From assembly GCF_002994615.1 (NCBI RefSeq), contig NZ_PVNK01000068.1, positions 1 through 64,000 on the forward strand: 64,000 bases of DNA. The letters run 5' to 3'. The stretch is from Enhygromyxa salina (lineage in GTDB: Bacteria; Myxococcota_A; Polyangia; Nannocystales; Nannocystaceae). Position 1 is the first letter of the stretch. Each line of letters begins with the position of its first letter. Shown piece after piece: positions 54,083-63,064 of the stretch. A program made the translations under genes and the position numbers. The notes beneath the pieces were generated by a model, which was not told where the DNA came from, did no database searches, and saw only the letters and a list, made by a program, of their open reading frames with translations.

Positions 54083-54720
54083 CCCACCGTTGCCAAGACC
54101 AGCCAGATCGCGCCAACCACGATCGCCACAATCGAGGCCCCGACCAACACCCACCGGCGCACCCGCTCGCGCGAGCCGGGCAAGCGCCCGACGATCGCCG
54201 CGAACAACCCCGCGAACAAGCCCATCGCGACGATCGACCCGACCCCAAACCCGAGCAGGTAGCTGAGCCGGGCGCCGGCGGTCAACGCCAAGGCTGGGAG
54301 CACGCCATACAAATGCGAGCTCCCGGCGACCCCATGGAGCAGACCGATCCCGAGCGCCGACCTCCCGCCACGCGGATGCTCATGCTCATGCCCATGCCCA
54401 TGCTCATGCCCGTGCTCGTGCTCGGCCGCCCCGCGGGCCCGCCACAGACCCCACGCACCGACCGCGATGATCGCAACCCCGACGACGCGCTCACCCCACG
54501 CACCGACGAGCTCGAGCGGGATCACGCTCCCGAAGGCCAGCAACAACAGCCCGACAAGCCAGACCCCGCTCGCGTGCCCGAGGCCCCACGCAAACCCGAC
54601 CCGCGCCCCGTCGCGCTCAGTCTCGGACTCGGTCGCCAGCGGCGTGATCGCGGCCAGGTGGTCCGGCCCCGACACGACGTGCCAGCACCCGAGCAGCACC
54701 CCCGTGAGCGCCGCGAGCAT
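54079..54720 (-). CDS. Nickel/cobalt transporter-like (UreH-type) membrane protein
   Basis: I set the start at the ATG at 54720, which overlaps the larB stop by one base (TGATG). The 213-residue protein has six hydrophobic segments. The first carries HVVSGPDHLAAITPLAT, the H-x5-DH type signature of UreH/NicO-like metal permeases. A cytoplasmic or periplasmic loop of alternating His with Glu or Gly (near residue 100) should bind Ni2+. Coupling to larB, larE and larC makes nickel uptake for the pincer cofactor the likely job. Confidence 0.85.
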   Translation of the reverse strand: MLAALTGVLLGCWHVVSGPDHLAAITPLATESETERDGARVGFAWGLGHASGVWLVGLLLLAFGSVIPLELVGAWGERVVGVAIIAVGAWGLWRARGAAEHEHGHEHGHGHEHEHPRGGRSALGIGLLHGVAGSSHLYGVLPALALTAGARLSYLLGFGVGSIVAMGLFAGLFAAIVGRLPGSRERVRRWVLVGASIVAIVVGAIWLVLATVG

Positions 54721-55514
54721 CACGCTGAGTCCTCCGCTTCGCCGCCGACCCGGTTGATCAAGGTCGCCGCGTAGGCAGCTCCAAAGCCGTTGTCGATGTT
54801 GACGGTCAGGACCCCCGCCGCGCAGCTGGTCAGGCACGACAGCAGCGCCGAGAGCCCCTCGAAGCTCGCGCCGTAGCCGGTGCTGGTCGGGACCGCGATC
54901 ACTGGGCAGTGCACGAGCCCGGCGACGACCGAGGGCAGCGCGGCCTCGAACCCGGCGACGCAGATGATCACGCTCGCGCGCTCGAGCGTCGGCAGCTCGG
55001 CGAGCAGGCGGTGCAAGCCGGCGACGCCGACGTCGGCGAGGCGCTCGACGGGGTTGCCCATGACCTCGGCGCAGCGCTGGGCCTCGTTGGCGACCTTCTG
55101 ATCCGAGGTCCCGGCCGAGAGCACCAAGATCGTCCCGCGCTGGCGAAGGCGCGCGTCACGACGCAGCCCGAGCAAGCCCGCGGCCTCGTCGAAGAACAGG
55201 GCCGCGCGCGCGTCGTCGGGCAGGGCCTCGCGGACGGCGAGGTGGGCGGCCTCGTCGGTCCGCGTGCACAGGACGTTGGCGTTGCGCCTGGCCAGACGGG
55301 TGAAGATCTCGCGGATCTGCGCGGTGGTCTTGCCGGGGCCGTAGATCACTTCCGGGAACCCGCGCCGGGCCGCGCGATCGTGGTCGATCCGGGCCCACTC
55401 GAGGTTCTCGATCCGCGCCGCGCCGCGCTCGAGCTCGGCGAGCGCCTGGTCGCGATCGATGTCGCCGGCGAGCAGCGCGTCGAGGATCGCTCCGGTCGCG
55501 TGGGATTCGCTCAT
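54720..55514 (-). CDS. larB: Nickel pincer cofactor biosynthesis protein LarB
   Basis: The ATG at 55514 gives 264 residues. It overlaps the larE stop by 4 bp. The LarB features are FPEVIYGPGKTTAQIREIF in the N-terminal part and a PurE-like C-terminal core, ILVLSAGTSDQKVANEAQRC and VPTSTGYGASFEGLSALLSCL, ending NIDNGFGAAYAA. LarB carboxylates and hydrolyses nicotinic acid adenine dinucleotide to the dicarboxylated mononucleotide used to build the nickel-pincer cofactor. Confidence 0.95.
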   Translation of the reverse strand: MSESHATGAILDALLAGDIDRDQALAELERGAARIENLEWARIDHDRAARRGFPEVIYGPGKTTAQIREIFTRLARRNANVLCTRTDEAAHLAVREALPDDARAALFFDEAAGLLGLRRDARLRQRGTILVLSAGTSDQKVANEAQRCAEVMGNPVERLADVGVAGLHRLLAELPTLERASVIICVAGFEAALPSVVAGLVHCPVIAVPTSTGYGASFEGLSALLSCLTSCAAGVLTVNIDNGFGAAYAATLINRVGGEAEDSA

Positions 55515-56332
55515 GCGTGCTCTCCCGAGGCTGGCGCGAGCACGTTGAGCGAGCCCGAGCGAAAACCCGATAGATCCAGGGTCACGACCCGATAGCCGGC
55601 CCGCTTGATCGCGGCGATCAGCTCGACCCGCAGCGACAGCGCCCGCTCGAGATCTTCGAGGGCGAGCTCGAGCCGCGCGAGCTCGCCGTGATGCCGGACG
55701 CGAAAGCCCGAGAAGCCCAGGCTGCGCACGCCGGCCTCGGCCTGCTCGACCCGCGCGAGGACCTCGGGGTCGACCCGGGTCCCCGCGGGCACGCGGCTGG
55801 CCAGACACGGCGCCGCGGGCTTTTGATGGTTGGGTAGGCCGAGGCTTCGCGCGAGCTCGCGGATCGCCGCCTTGCCGAGCCCGGCCTCGATCAGGGGCTT
55901 GCGGACCTCGAGCTCCTTCGCCGCGCGCAGGCCCGGGCGGTGACCGCCGAGATCGTCGAGGTTGTCGCCCGAGGCCACGGCCGCGTAGCCCTCGTCATGC
56001 GCGATTTCACGGAGGCGCTCGAACAGCTCGGTCTTGCAGTGGTAGCAGCGGTCTCCGGCGTTTTGGCGATAGCCGGGGCGCTCGATCTCGTGGGTCTCGA
56101 CCAGGCGATGGCGCAGCGCGAGCGAGCTCGCGAGCTGCTCGGCGTGCTCGCGCTCGCTGCTCGCCAACGAGGGCGAGACCCCGGTCACCGCGAGCGCCCG
56201 CGGACCGTGAACGCGGGCCGCGACGACCGCGACCAGGGTCGAGTCGACGCCGCCGGAGAACGCGGTGATCGTCGGGCCGTAGCCACGCAGCACGCCCTCG
56301 AGCCGGCTCAGGTCGTCGGGTTGTGGTTCCAT
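55511..56332 (-). CDS. larE: ATP-dependent sacrificial sulfur transferase LarE
   Basis: The ATG at 56332 gives 273 residues. The PP-loop ATP-binding motif is FSGGVDST (25-32). CYHCK (96-100) and CLASRVPAGTR follow; the Cys at residue 176 is at the position of the sulfur-donating Cys of Lactiplantibacillus LarE, so this is the single-Cys sacrificial type. LarE adenylates the pyridinium dicarboxylate and inserts two sulfurs. It overlaps larC by one base and larB by four. Confidence 0.95.
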   Translation of the reverse strand: MEPQPDDLSRLEGVLRGYGPTITAFSGGVDSTLVAVVAARVHGPRALAVTGVSPSLASSEREHAEQLASSLALRHRLVETHEIERPGYRQNAGDRCYHCKTELFERLREIAHDEGYAAVASGDNLDDLGGHRPGLRAAKELEVRKPLIEAGLGKAAIRELARSLGLPNHQKPAAPCLASRVPAGTRVDPEVLARVEQAEAGVRSLGFSGFRVRHHGELARLELALEDLERALSLRVELIAAIKRAGYRVVTLDLSGFRSGSLNVLAPASGEHA

Positions 56333-57567
56333 CAGCGCTTCGATGCCTCCCGCGCGAGCGCTGCCACGGCCTCGGCGACCTCGCGCAGCGGCAGCTGACG
56401 CGCGCGGGCGATGCGAGCGAGATCCTCGTACTCGGGCCGCCCGCGCCCACCCGCGTGCTTGATCCGGACCGGGCCCCAGGGCGTGTCGAGGGTCGTGATC
56501 TCGCGGGCGAGGATCGTCCGCGCGACGACCTGCTCGCGGACGCCGAGGGCGGTGGTCTCGCGCAAGATGGTTGCGACCGCCCGCTCGCGCAGCGGCGGGG
56601 GCACGAGCACGGTCAGGGCCAGGCCTGGGCGGCCCTTTTTCATGGTCAGGGGCGCGAACGCGACGTCGACGGCCCCGAGCTCGAACAGCCGGTCCGAGAC
56701 CCACGCGAGCAGCTCCGGTGACTCGTCGTCGAGGTGGGTCTCGAGTACGCAGATCTGGTCGCGCTCGAGCTGCTCCTCGAGCTCCTGACCGTCGCCCTCG
56801 ACCAGGCTCACGCGCAGCACGCTGCGCTCGCGGGTCCCCGCCCCGTAGCCGACCCCGCGGCTCCGATAGCCGAGCTCGCCATCTTCGAGGGGCCGCCCCC
56901 AGGCGCGCAGCAGCGCGGCCCCGGTCGGGGTGACCATCTCGCCCTCGCCGACGCCCGCGAGGACCACGAAGTCCGCGAGCAGGTGCACGACCGCGGGCGC
57001 GGGGCAGGGCATGTCACCGTGGGCGCAGCGGATCGTGCCCGAGCCTCCGGGCAGCGGACCGCAGAGCAATTCGTCGACGCCGAGGCGATCGAGCGCGAAG
57101 CTGACCGCGCAGATGTCGAGGATCGCGTCGGCGGCCCCGACCTCGTGAAAGTGCACGCGCTCGACGGGGATCCGATGGACCTTGGCCTCGGCCTCGGCCA
57201 GGACCACGAACGCGGCGTCGGCCTTGTGCTTGGCGCGGGCCGGCAGCGAGGACGCTTCGATGCGCGCGCGGATCTCCGGCAGGTGGCGGTGGTCCGCCTC
57301 GTCGGGCACGTGAAAGGTCGCCTTGACGCAGCCGAGCTGGCGGCGCATGGCCGGGCTCGCGTCGAGCCGCCAGTCGGGCAGGTTGAGCGAGCTCAGGGGC
57401 TCGGCGAGGGCGGCTTCGAGATCACCTTCGAGCTCGGCGTCGAGATCCAGCAGCGCGCCGAGCAACATGTCGCCCGCGAGACCGCCGAAGGGGTCGAGCA
57501 GCGCCGTCTTGCGCGGAGCGACGCCGCTGCTTGAGTCGGGCCTGGACACGGTTCGGCGGATGTACAC
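56332..57567 (-). CDS. larC: Nickel insertion protein LarC
   Basis: The GTG at 57567 starts a 411-residue protein. Key stretches are LLDPFGGLAGDMLLGALLD, HRIPVERVHFHEVGAADAILDI, THLDDESPELLAWVSDRL and MKKGRPGLALTVLV. Here larC is one continuous frame, whereas in Lactiplantibacillus it is read through a programmed frameshift as larC1/larC2. LarC uses CTP to insert nickel and finish the pincer cofactor. It is the first gene of the lar operon. No larA (racemase) lies in the window. Confidence 0.95.
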   Translation of the reverse strand: MYIRRTVSRPDSSSGVAPRKTALLDPFGGLAGDMLLGALLDLDAELEGDLEAALAEPLSSLNLPDWRLDASPAMRRQLGCVKATFHVPDEADHRHLPEIRARIEASSLPARAKHKADAAFVVLAEAEAKVHRIPVERVHFHEVGAADAILDICAVSFALDRLGVDELLCGPLPGGSGTIRCAHGDMPCPAPAVVHLLADFVVLAGVGEGEMVTPTGAALLRAWGRPLEDGELGYRSRGVGYGAGTRERSVLRVSLVEGDGQELEEQLERDQICVLETHLDDESPELLAWVSDRLFELGAVDVAFAPLTMKKGRPGLALTVLVPPPLRERAVATILRETTALGVREQVVARTILAREITTLDTPWGPVRIKHAGGRGRPEYEDLARIARARQLPLREVAEAVAALAREASKR

Positions 57568-57664
57568 CGAGATGCGGCCGACGGCCAGGAGCCGCGCTGG
57601 CCCCCGCGCAAGCGCGTGCGCAGCCCGAGCCCCTGCGGCCGTCCGAGCCCGCGCGGCAGCCCGA

Positions 57665-58765
57665 TCAGGGCGTGGCCGGCTCTGGCCGGTCCGACGCGCG
57701 CAAGACGGTCACCGCGTCGCCGCGGATCTCCAGCACCTCCGTGGGCCCGCCGTAGTAGCTCGCCATGCCCACATCGACCATCCAGACCCGATCGTCGCAG
57801 GCCGAGGTGATCCCCTCGGTGTGGACCGTGTGACCGACGATCATCCGCGCGACCCCGATCGTCTCGAGGGCCTGCTCGAGCAGCGCGCAGTCGTCGGCGT
57901 CGGGGCTGTCGGAGTAGTGGCGACTCCAGACCGGCCCATCCTCGGCGGTGATCGCCTTGGGTGGCTCCGGGCGATCCCCCGCCAGCCAGGCGCGCGACTC
58001 GGTGTTGATCGCCGCGACGCGCTCCGCCCAGGGCGGCGTCACGCCGCCGTGCACGAACACGCTGTCCCCGACCACGATGATCACGTTGCGCTTGGCCAGC
58101 TCCTTGGCCCACGGCTGCCCGGGCCAAAACGCCGCCACGCGGGCCTGAGCCTGCGGCGGCGCCTGGGCCATGATCTCGCGCAGCTCCGGCCGCCCGGGGT
58201 CCACGCCCGGCGCGTCGGCGAAGTCCGCGTAGCCGCCGGGTGTCACGTAGCGCAGATCCCCGAGGGCGTTCATGAACTCATGGTTGCCGTTGAGCAGGTG
58301 GAGCGTGCCCCCGGCCGCCGCCGCCTCGTGCTGGAGGCGGGCGAGGAGCTCGAGGATCTCCTGCTCATCGTCGCCGCGGTCGAGCTGGTCGCCGGTCTGG
58401 ACCACGACCAGCTCGCCGCCGATCCAGCGGTCGTTGTCGTCGATCGCCCCGGCCAGCCGCAGCGCGCGGCGGGTGGCCTCGATGTCGCCGTGGATGTCAC
58501 CGAGGGCGACGAGGCGCGCGGGCGCGGGGTAGCGATCGCTGGTCGCAGGCAGCTCGCCCGGCTCGATCTGGGCGTGCTTGCCCGGGCTCTTCGGGGGCGG
58601 CGTGGCCGGCACGGCGGCGCTGCTCGCTCGCTCTGCGGGCGGGGTCGCGGTCGAGGGCTCGGCCGCGCGCTGTTGTTCGTGCGCGGGCGGCGGGGCCAGG
58701 CGCTCGCAGGCCGCAGCCGTGAGCGCCACCAAGACGAGTGAGCAGGACAGAGATCGCAGGCGCAT
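57665..58765 (-). CDS. Lipoprotein metallophosphoesterase (Shewanella-like phosphatase type)
   Basis: The 366-residue protein has a lipoprotein signal ending TAAAC and a Pro/Ala linker. A calcineurin-like fold follows: VALGDIHGDIEAT, VVQTGDQLDRGDDEQE, LLNGNHEFMN, VFVHGGVTPPW and MIVGHTVHTEG. The order and the final VDVGMASYYGG fit Shewanella-like phosphatases. It would be an outward-facing two-metal phosphatase. Its start shares one base with the stop of the DksA-like gene (TGATG). It is followed by larC 97 bp downstream on the same strand. Confidence 0.88.
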   Translation of the reverse strand: MRLRSLSCSLVLVALTAAACERLAPPPAHEQQRAAEPSTATPPAERASSAAVPATPPPKSPGKHAQIEPGELPATSDRYPAPARLVALGDIHGDIEATRRALRLAGAIDDNDRWIGGELVVVQTGDQLDRGDDEQEILELLARLQHEAAAAGGTLHLLNGNHEFMNALGDLRYVTPGGYADFADAPGVDPGRPELREIMAQAPPQAQARVAAFWPGQPWAKELAKRNVIIVVGDSVFVHGGVTPPWAERVAAINTESRAWLAGDRPEPPKAITAEDGPVWSRHYSDSPDADDCALLEQALETIGVARMIVGHTVHTEGITSACDDRVWMVDVGMASYYGGPTEVLEIRGDAVTVLRASDRPEPATP

Positions 58766-59163
58766 CAGTAGCCGATCGGCTCGTTGCCGTGGGTGTCGAC
58801 GACGCCAGCTGCACCCTCGTGCTGGGCCTGGGCTTCGACGGTGAAGCGGGTCGTGGGCTCGAGCTCGAGTCGACGATAGGGGATCTCCTCGTCGCTGTCT
58901 TCGCAGATCCCGTAGCTGCCGTGGTCGATGCGCTCGAGCGCCGCTTCGACCTCGGCGAGGCGGGCTCGGTCGCGGGCCAGGAGCTGGTTGCTCCGGTAGC
59001 GCGCGGCCTCCTCGGCGGCGGCGTCCTCGATGTCTCCGGGCTCGGCCGTGGGCGTCTCGGACAGCTCGACGGCGTCGCTGGTCAGGCGCCGGTTGAGCTC
59101 CGCGGCCTCGGCCTCGAGCTTGGCGCGGAGCGTTGCGAGCTGCGCTTTACTGAGGTGGTCCAT
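58765..59163 (-). CDS. DksA/TraR-like protein lacking the zinc Cys set
   Basis: The 132-residue protein has the family's coiled-coil (LSKAQLATLRAKLEAEAAEL and LAEVEAALERIDHGSYGIC) and the globular end IPYRRLELEPTTRF. Where the zinc finger has four Cys, only YGICED remains; the others are Ser, Thr or Glu. A D-x-x-D/A-like tip (EPGDIEDAAAEEAA) is present. It may still bind RNA polymerase's secondary channel without zinc. It is in a short operon with the phosphatase. Confidence 0.85.
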   Translation of the reverse strand: MDHLSKAQLATLRAKLEAEAAELNRRLTSDAVELSETPTAEPGDIEDAAAEEAARYRSNQLLARDRARLAEVEAALERIDHGSYGICEDSDEEIPYRRLELEPTTRFTVEAQAQHEGAAGVVDTHGNEPIGY

Positions 59164-59221
59164 CGTGACGCCAGCTTGCAGCGATCGGGCGCGGCTTGCA
59201 ACGCGCAGATCAGCGCGAAGT

Positions 59222-59761
59222 TCATTGGCTCTCGATGGCCGGGGGCTTGCGGGTGCGCTCGTTGGGTCCGAACACGAATTGATCGCCGTCGAGCTTGGGT
59301 CCGCCGTCTCGGAACGCCTCGTCGAACTCTTCTTGGGTCAGGGTCGACTCGTCGAGGAGCTCGGCGAGCTCGGCGTCGGCCTCGGGCGAGCCGGGCTCGG
59401 GGCCCGAGGGCATGATCGGGGCGAGGGGATCGCTGGGATCGCTGGGATCGCTGGGAGCGCTGGGAATGCTGGGCTCGCTGGGACCTGCGGGCTCGCTGGG
59501 CTGCGCCCCGGCGTCGCTCGCGACGGGCTCGGGCTCCGCGGGCGCGCCCTCGGTCGGGCTCGCTGCGGGCTCGGCCGTCGTCGGCGCGGGCGGCAGCTCG
59601 ACGGGCTCGCCCCGCTCCGGCGCCGGGGCAGCGTCGGGGCGCGCCGATTGGAGCTCACGCTCACGCTCGGGCCCACGCTCGCCAGCGAGGCCGGACGCGT
59701 CGCGTTGGCACGCGCTCGAGAGCAGCGAGGTGAGCGCGACCACGAACGACAGCGAGCGCAT
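59222..59761 (-). CDS. Pro/Ser-rich lipoprotein
   Basis: The ATG at 59761 gives 179 residues with a lipoprotein signal ending LLSSAC. The rest is a long disordered linker (Pro, Ala, Glu; then PSDPSDP-type repeats near the middle) and a short acidic C-terminal segment, LAELLDESTLTQEEFDEAFR. It has no known domain. It is probably a surface or periplasmic anchor or spacer. It lies 27 bp after the REC-histidine kinase gene on the same strand. Confidence 0.7.
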   Translation of the reverse strand: MRSLSFVVALTSLLSSACQRDASGLAGERGPERERELQSARPDAAPAPERGEPVELPPAPTTAEPAASPTEGAPAEPEPVASDAGAQPSEPAGPSEPSIPSAPSDPSDPSDPLAPIMPSGPEPGSPEADAELAELLDESTLTQEEFDEAFRDGGPKLDGDQFVFGPNERTRKPPAIESQ

Positions 59762-59788
59762 GGTCGGACAGTGTATCGCAGCCACGCC

Positions 59789-60895
59789 TCAGCCGGTGCT
59801 GGCCGGGAGCAGGATGTCGACCTGGGTGCCCTCGTCGCAGCGCACGCGGATCGCCCCGCCGTGCTGCTGCACGAGCGAGTGACAGATCGCCATGCCGAGC
59901 CCCGTGCCCATCGGCTTGGTCGAGAAGAAGGGCTCGAAGATTCGCTGAAGGATCTCTTCGGGGATCCCCGGCCCGTTGTCGCGCACGCGCAGGCGGACCA
60001 TCCCGCCTTCGGCCCACGCCAGCGAGGTCACGATCAGGCCGCCACGGTGTTCGAGGGCCTCCATCGCGTTGCGGACCACGTTGATCACGACCTGCTGGAG
60101 CTTCTCGCGGTCGCCGTTGACGTACAGCGGGGTGCGTGGAAGCTCCGAGAGCAGCTCGATGCCGAGGCGCTCGGCCTCGGGCACCTGGAGCCGGACGACG
60201 GTCTTGAGCATCGCGGTCGCGTCGAAGCGCCGCATGTACAGATCCGCGGGTCGGGCGAAGCGCAAGAAGTCCTCGACCAGGTGCGAGAGGCGGCTGAGCT
60301 CGCGCTGGACCATGCCGACGGGCTCGGTCAGCTTGGGCTCGTCGGACATGCGCTTGATCCGGCGCTCGAGCAGCTGCAGCTGGAGGCTCGCGGCGTTGAG
60401 CGGGTTGCGGATCTCGTGGGCGAGGCCGGCCGACAGGGTGCCGACGGCGGCGAGCTTCTCGGCGATCCTCGCCCGTCGCTCGAGCTCCCGCGACTCGCGT
60501 TGGAGTCGGACCTTCTCGAGCGCGCGCCGGACCGTGGCCAGCAGATCGGTCGGATCGAAGGGCTTGAGCACGTAGGCGTAGGCCTCCTGGCCGACGGCCT
60601 CGATCGCGTCGTCGAGCGAGGCGTTACCGGTGATCAGCAGGACCTCGGCGAAGCCGTCGCCGGAGTGCTTGAGGTCGGGCAGGAGCGAGAGCCCGGTCGC
60701 GTCGGGCAAGCGAATGTCGACGAGCGCGACGTCAAACCCGCTCTGGGCCCGCTCGATCGCCTCGGAGCCCCGCGCGGCCCGCGTGACGGTCGCGCCCTCG
60801 TCCTCGAGGATCTCGGTCAGGTTCTCGACCAGGTCGTCGTGGTCATCGACGAGCAGGATGTGGGCGTCCTGCAACAGTGGCGGCGGACATTTCAT
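59789..60895 (-). CDS. Receiver-histidine kinase hybrid
   Basis: The 368-residue soluble protein has an N-terminal receiver (ILLVDDHDDL, phospho-Asp D60 in VALVDIRLPD, conserved Lys in VLKPFD). A coiled-coil leads to a histidine kinase: H160 in SAGLAHEIRNPLNA (H-box), N-box NVVRNAMEALEHRG, G1 DNGPGIP, F FEPFFSTKPMGTGLGMAICHSL. It is probably phosphorylated at D60 by the upstream kinase and adjusts its own output. It is the last gene of the phosphorelay operon. Confidence 0.92.
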   Translation of the reverse strand: MKCPPPLLQDAHILLVDDHDDLVENLTEILEDEGATVTRAARGSEAIERAQSGFDVALVDIRLPDATGLSLLPDLKHSGDGFAEVLLITGNASLDDAIEAVGQEAYAYVLKPFDPTDLLATVRRALEKVRLQRESRELERRARIAEKLAAVGTLSAGLAHEIRNPLNAASLQLQLLERRIKRMSDEPKLTEPVGMVQRELSRLSHLVEDFLRFARPADLYMRRFDATAMLKTVVRLQVPEAERLGIELLSELPRTPLYVNGDREKLQQVVINVVRNAMEALEHRGGLIVTSLAWAEGGMVRLRVRDNGPGIPEEILQRIFEPFFSTKPMGTGLGMAICHSLVQQHGGAIRVRCDEGTQVDILLPASTG

Positions 60896-60918
60896 CGCGG
60901 ACCCGCGGTCACAGGCTC

Positions 60919-61662
60919 CTATACCATCTCGCGCAAATACTCGAGCAGGTTCGGGACTTGAAAGGGCTTGGCCAGGACCACGAGCCGGTCATCGTCGATC
61001 TGTGCGTCGTCACGCACGGCTTGGCTCAGCTCCTCTGGATACCCGGTAATGATGATCACGCGGCGCCTGCTGCCGTCGCTGCGACGCAGGAGCTCGCGCG
61101 CGAGGGCGAGGCCGTTGCCGTCGGGCAGGCGCAGATCGATCAGCGCTGCGCGAAAGTCGACAACGGCCGCGAGCTTGCGCGCGAGCGCGAGGTTGGTGGC
61201 CGGGTGGGGGAGCACGCCTTGCTCCTCGCGCAGGAGGTCGGTCAGGTTGCCGATCAGCGCGACGTCGTCTTCGAGCACGAGCACGGGCTTCTCGGCCGCG
61301 GCCACGTGCTCGACCATCTCGAGCAGCGCGTCGAGATCGACCGGCTTGTTGATGACCGCGAGCGCGCCGGAGTCGTGGGCCCGGGCCGTGGTCTCGCGGT
61401 CGGCGTAGCCGGTCATGACCAGGACCGGCGTGCCCGGGCTGCGCTCCTTGATCAGCGCGAGCAGCTCGATGCCGTCGATCCCGGGCATGCGCACGTCGGT
61501 GACCACGAGGCTCCACTTGCGATCGTCGAAGCAGGCCATCGCGTCGTCGGCGCAAGTTGCGAGGTGAACGTCCACGCCAATGTCGCTGAGGATCTCCCCG
61601 ATGTTCTCGGCGAGGTCAGTGTTGTCGTCGATGACGAGGACCGAGGGCTGGGGTCGTGTCAT
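60919..61662 (-). CDS. Double-receiver response regulator
   Basis: The 247-residue protein is two CheY-like receivers in series. The first has VLVIDDNTDL, D56 in VVTDVRMPG and K106 in NKPVD. The second has VLVLEDDVAL, D176 in LIDLRLPDGNG and a Lys in AKPFQ. No output domain is present, so it passes phosphate or signals by contact. The start overlaps the stop of the protoglobin kinase gene by 4 bp. Confidence 0.93.
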   Translation of the reverse strand: MTRPQPSVLVIDDNTDLAENIGEILSDIGVDVHLATCADDAMACFDDRKWSLVVTDVRMPGIDGIELLALIKERSPGTPVLVMTGYADRETTARAHDSGALAVINKPVDLDALLEMVEHVAAAEKPVLVLEDDVALIGNLTDLLREEQGVLPHPATNLALARKLAAVVDFRAALIDLRLPDGNGLALARELLRRSDGSRRRVIIITGYPEELSQAVRDDAQIDDDRLVVLAKPFQVPNLLEYLREMV

Positions 61663-62906
61663 GGCGCGGGCCGCCCGCTGAGTATGGCACCCGGCAGATG
61701 GAGGTTGACCACGGCCCCGCCGTCCGCGCGGTTGTCTGCGCTGACGTAGCCGCCGTGGCGTTCTGTCACGCTCTTGACCAGGGCCAGCCCGAGGCCAGTG
61801 CCGCTGGCCTTGGTCGTGACGAGGGGTTCGAAGATGAGCGGAAGGGTCTGGGCATCGAAGCCGGGCCCGCGGTCGGAGACCGACAGCCTCACGTCGCAGC
61901 TGTCTGGCAGCGTGTCGGCGCCCCGCAGGGTCGGCTCGCTCACGAGCGCGGCTTCGATGCGGATCCGTCCTTCGGTGCCGCGCTGGGCTTGGACCGCGTT
62001 GAGCAACAGGTTGACCAGGGCCTGCTTGATCAGCGCGCGGTCAACCCAAAGGTCGAGATCGACGAAGCCCTCGCGCTCGATGACAAAGTCGTCGGGGATC
62101 CCGACCGCCGTGATCGCGTCGTCGAGCAGCTCGTTCGCGGCGATGGCCTCGCGGCGCGGCGGCTGGTTGCGGGCCATCTCGAGCAGGTGGGTGATGATCG
62201 CGTCGCACTCGTCGATCTGGTTGGAGATTCGGTCGATGTGCTTGTTCGCGCGCGGGTCCTCCTTCATGCGTCGGCGCAGGATGTAGAGCGAAGACTCGAT
62301 CACGCTCAGCGGGTTTCGGAGGTCGTGGCCGATGCTGGCCGCGAGCTGGCCGATCGTTGCGAGGCGTTCGCGTCGGCGCAGGCGCGCGTCGGTCTCGAGC
62401 TTGTAGGTCTCGAGCATGATCGCGAGCTCGAGGTCACACAGGCGATCGATCGCCCCGTGAAGGGCCACGAGCTCGCCGGACAGCTCGTCGGTCGGGCCGA
62501 ACGCGTCGTTGGCGACCTGGCGAAAGTCGAGACGCATCACGTTCATGGCCGTGACCATGTAGCGCTGGGGCAGGCCGATCCGCACATGCATGTGGCCGAT
62601 GCGCGCGCGTCGGCGGCAAAATTCCTCGTCGTGCGGACCCTCGAGCCCGCTGTGCATCCAGTCGACCAGCGAGCGCTTGAGCCGGGCGACTTGCTCGGGA
62701 CCCCCGGTGATCGCCTGGTGGGCCTGGGGATGGTTGTTGATGCGCTCGTAGAAGTGCTCCGAGATCCGCTCGAAGTGAGGCTTGGCGGTGGGCAGGAAGG
62801 CGCGCAGTCGGGCAGAGTCGTCGGAGTTGAAGCCGATGTAGCCCGTGACCTCGGAGAAAAAGTCTGCGGTGTAGTCAGCCTCGGTGCTGGGTTTTTTCTG
62901 GTCCAT
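61659..62906 (-). CDS. Protoglobin (globin-coupled) sensor histidine kinase
   Basis: I prefer the ATG at 62906 over an upstream GTG. The 415-residue protein has an N-terminal protoglobin domain (about 1-165). The phrase RIGHMHVRIGLPQRYM matches the globin-coupled-sensor pattern, and H107 is the expected haem-ligating proximal His. The kinase follows: H194 in SIGHDLRNPLSVIE, LLLNAVQAQRG (N-box), DRGPGFD and FEPLVTTKASGTGLGLALVK. No membrane segment is seen, so it would sense O2, NO or CO in the cytoplasm. It is transcribed away from the cytochrome bd gene. Confidence 0.92.
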   Translation of the reverse strand: MDQKKPSTEADYTADFFSEVTGYIGFNSDDSARLRAFLPTAKPHFERISEHFYERINNHPQAHQAITGGPEQVARLKRSLVDWMHSGLEGPHDEEFCRRRARIGHMHVRIGLPQRYMVTAMNVMRLDFRQVANDAFGPTDELSGELVALHGAIDRLCDLELAIMLETYKLETDARLRRRERLATIGQLAASIGHDLRNPLSVIESSLYILRRRMKEDPRANKHIDRISNQIDECDAIITHLLEMARNQPPRREAIAANELLDDAITAVGIPDDFVIEREGFVDLDLWVDRALIKQALVNLLLNAVQAQRGTEGRIRIEAALVSEPTLRGADTLPDSCDVRLSVSDRGPGFDAQTLPLIFEPLVTTKASGTGLGLALVKSVTERHGGYVSADNRADGGAVVNLHLPGAILSGRPAP

Positions 62907-63064
62907 CAGCAAAACCGCGTACACAGCTGCCAGGCCCGAGCGCGTGCATGCTTCGGCTCGGCTGGCACGAAGTGTCCCCTCGTGAGCAGGAGCTTAGGGT
63001 CCAGCGAACCGTGTTGGCCAGCTTGGCCAGCGGCAAGTTTTGCCTGGCGAGGTTCAACTGTACA

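Noticed and set aside
62963-62978. Sigma-54 promoter before cydA (TGGCAC)
   Set aside because: The -24-like TGGCAC is present, but the -12 GC element at the right spacing is missing (GTCC instead of TTGC).
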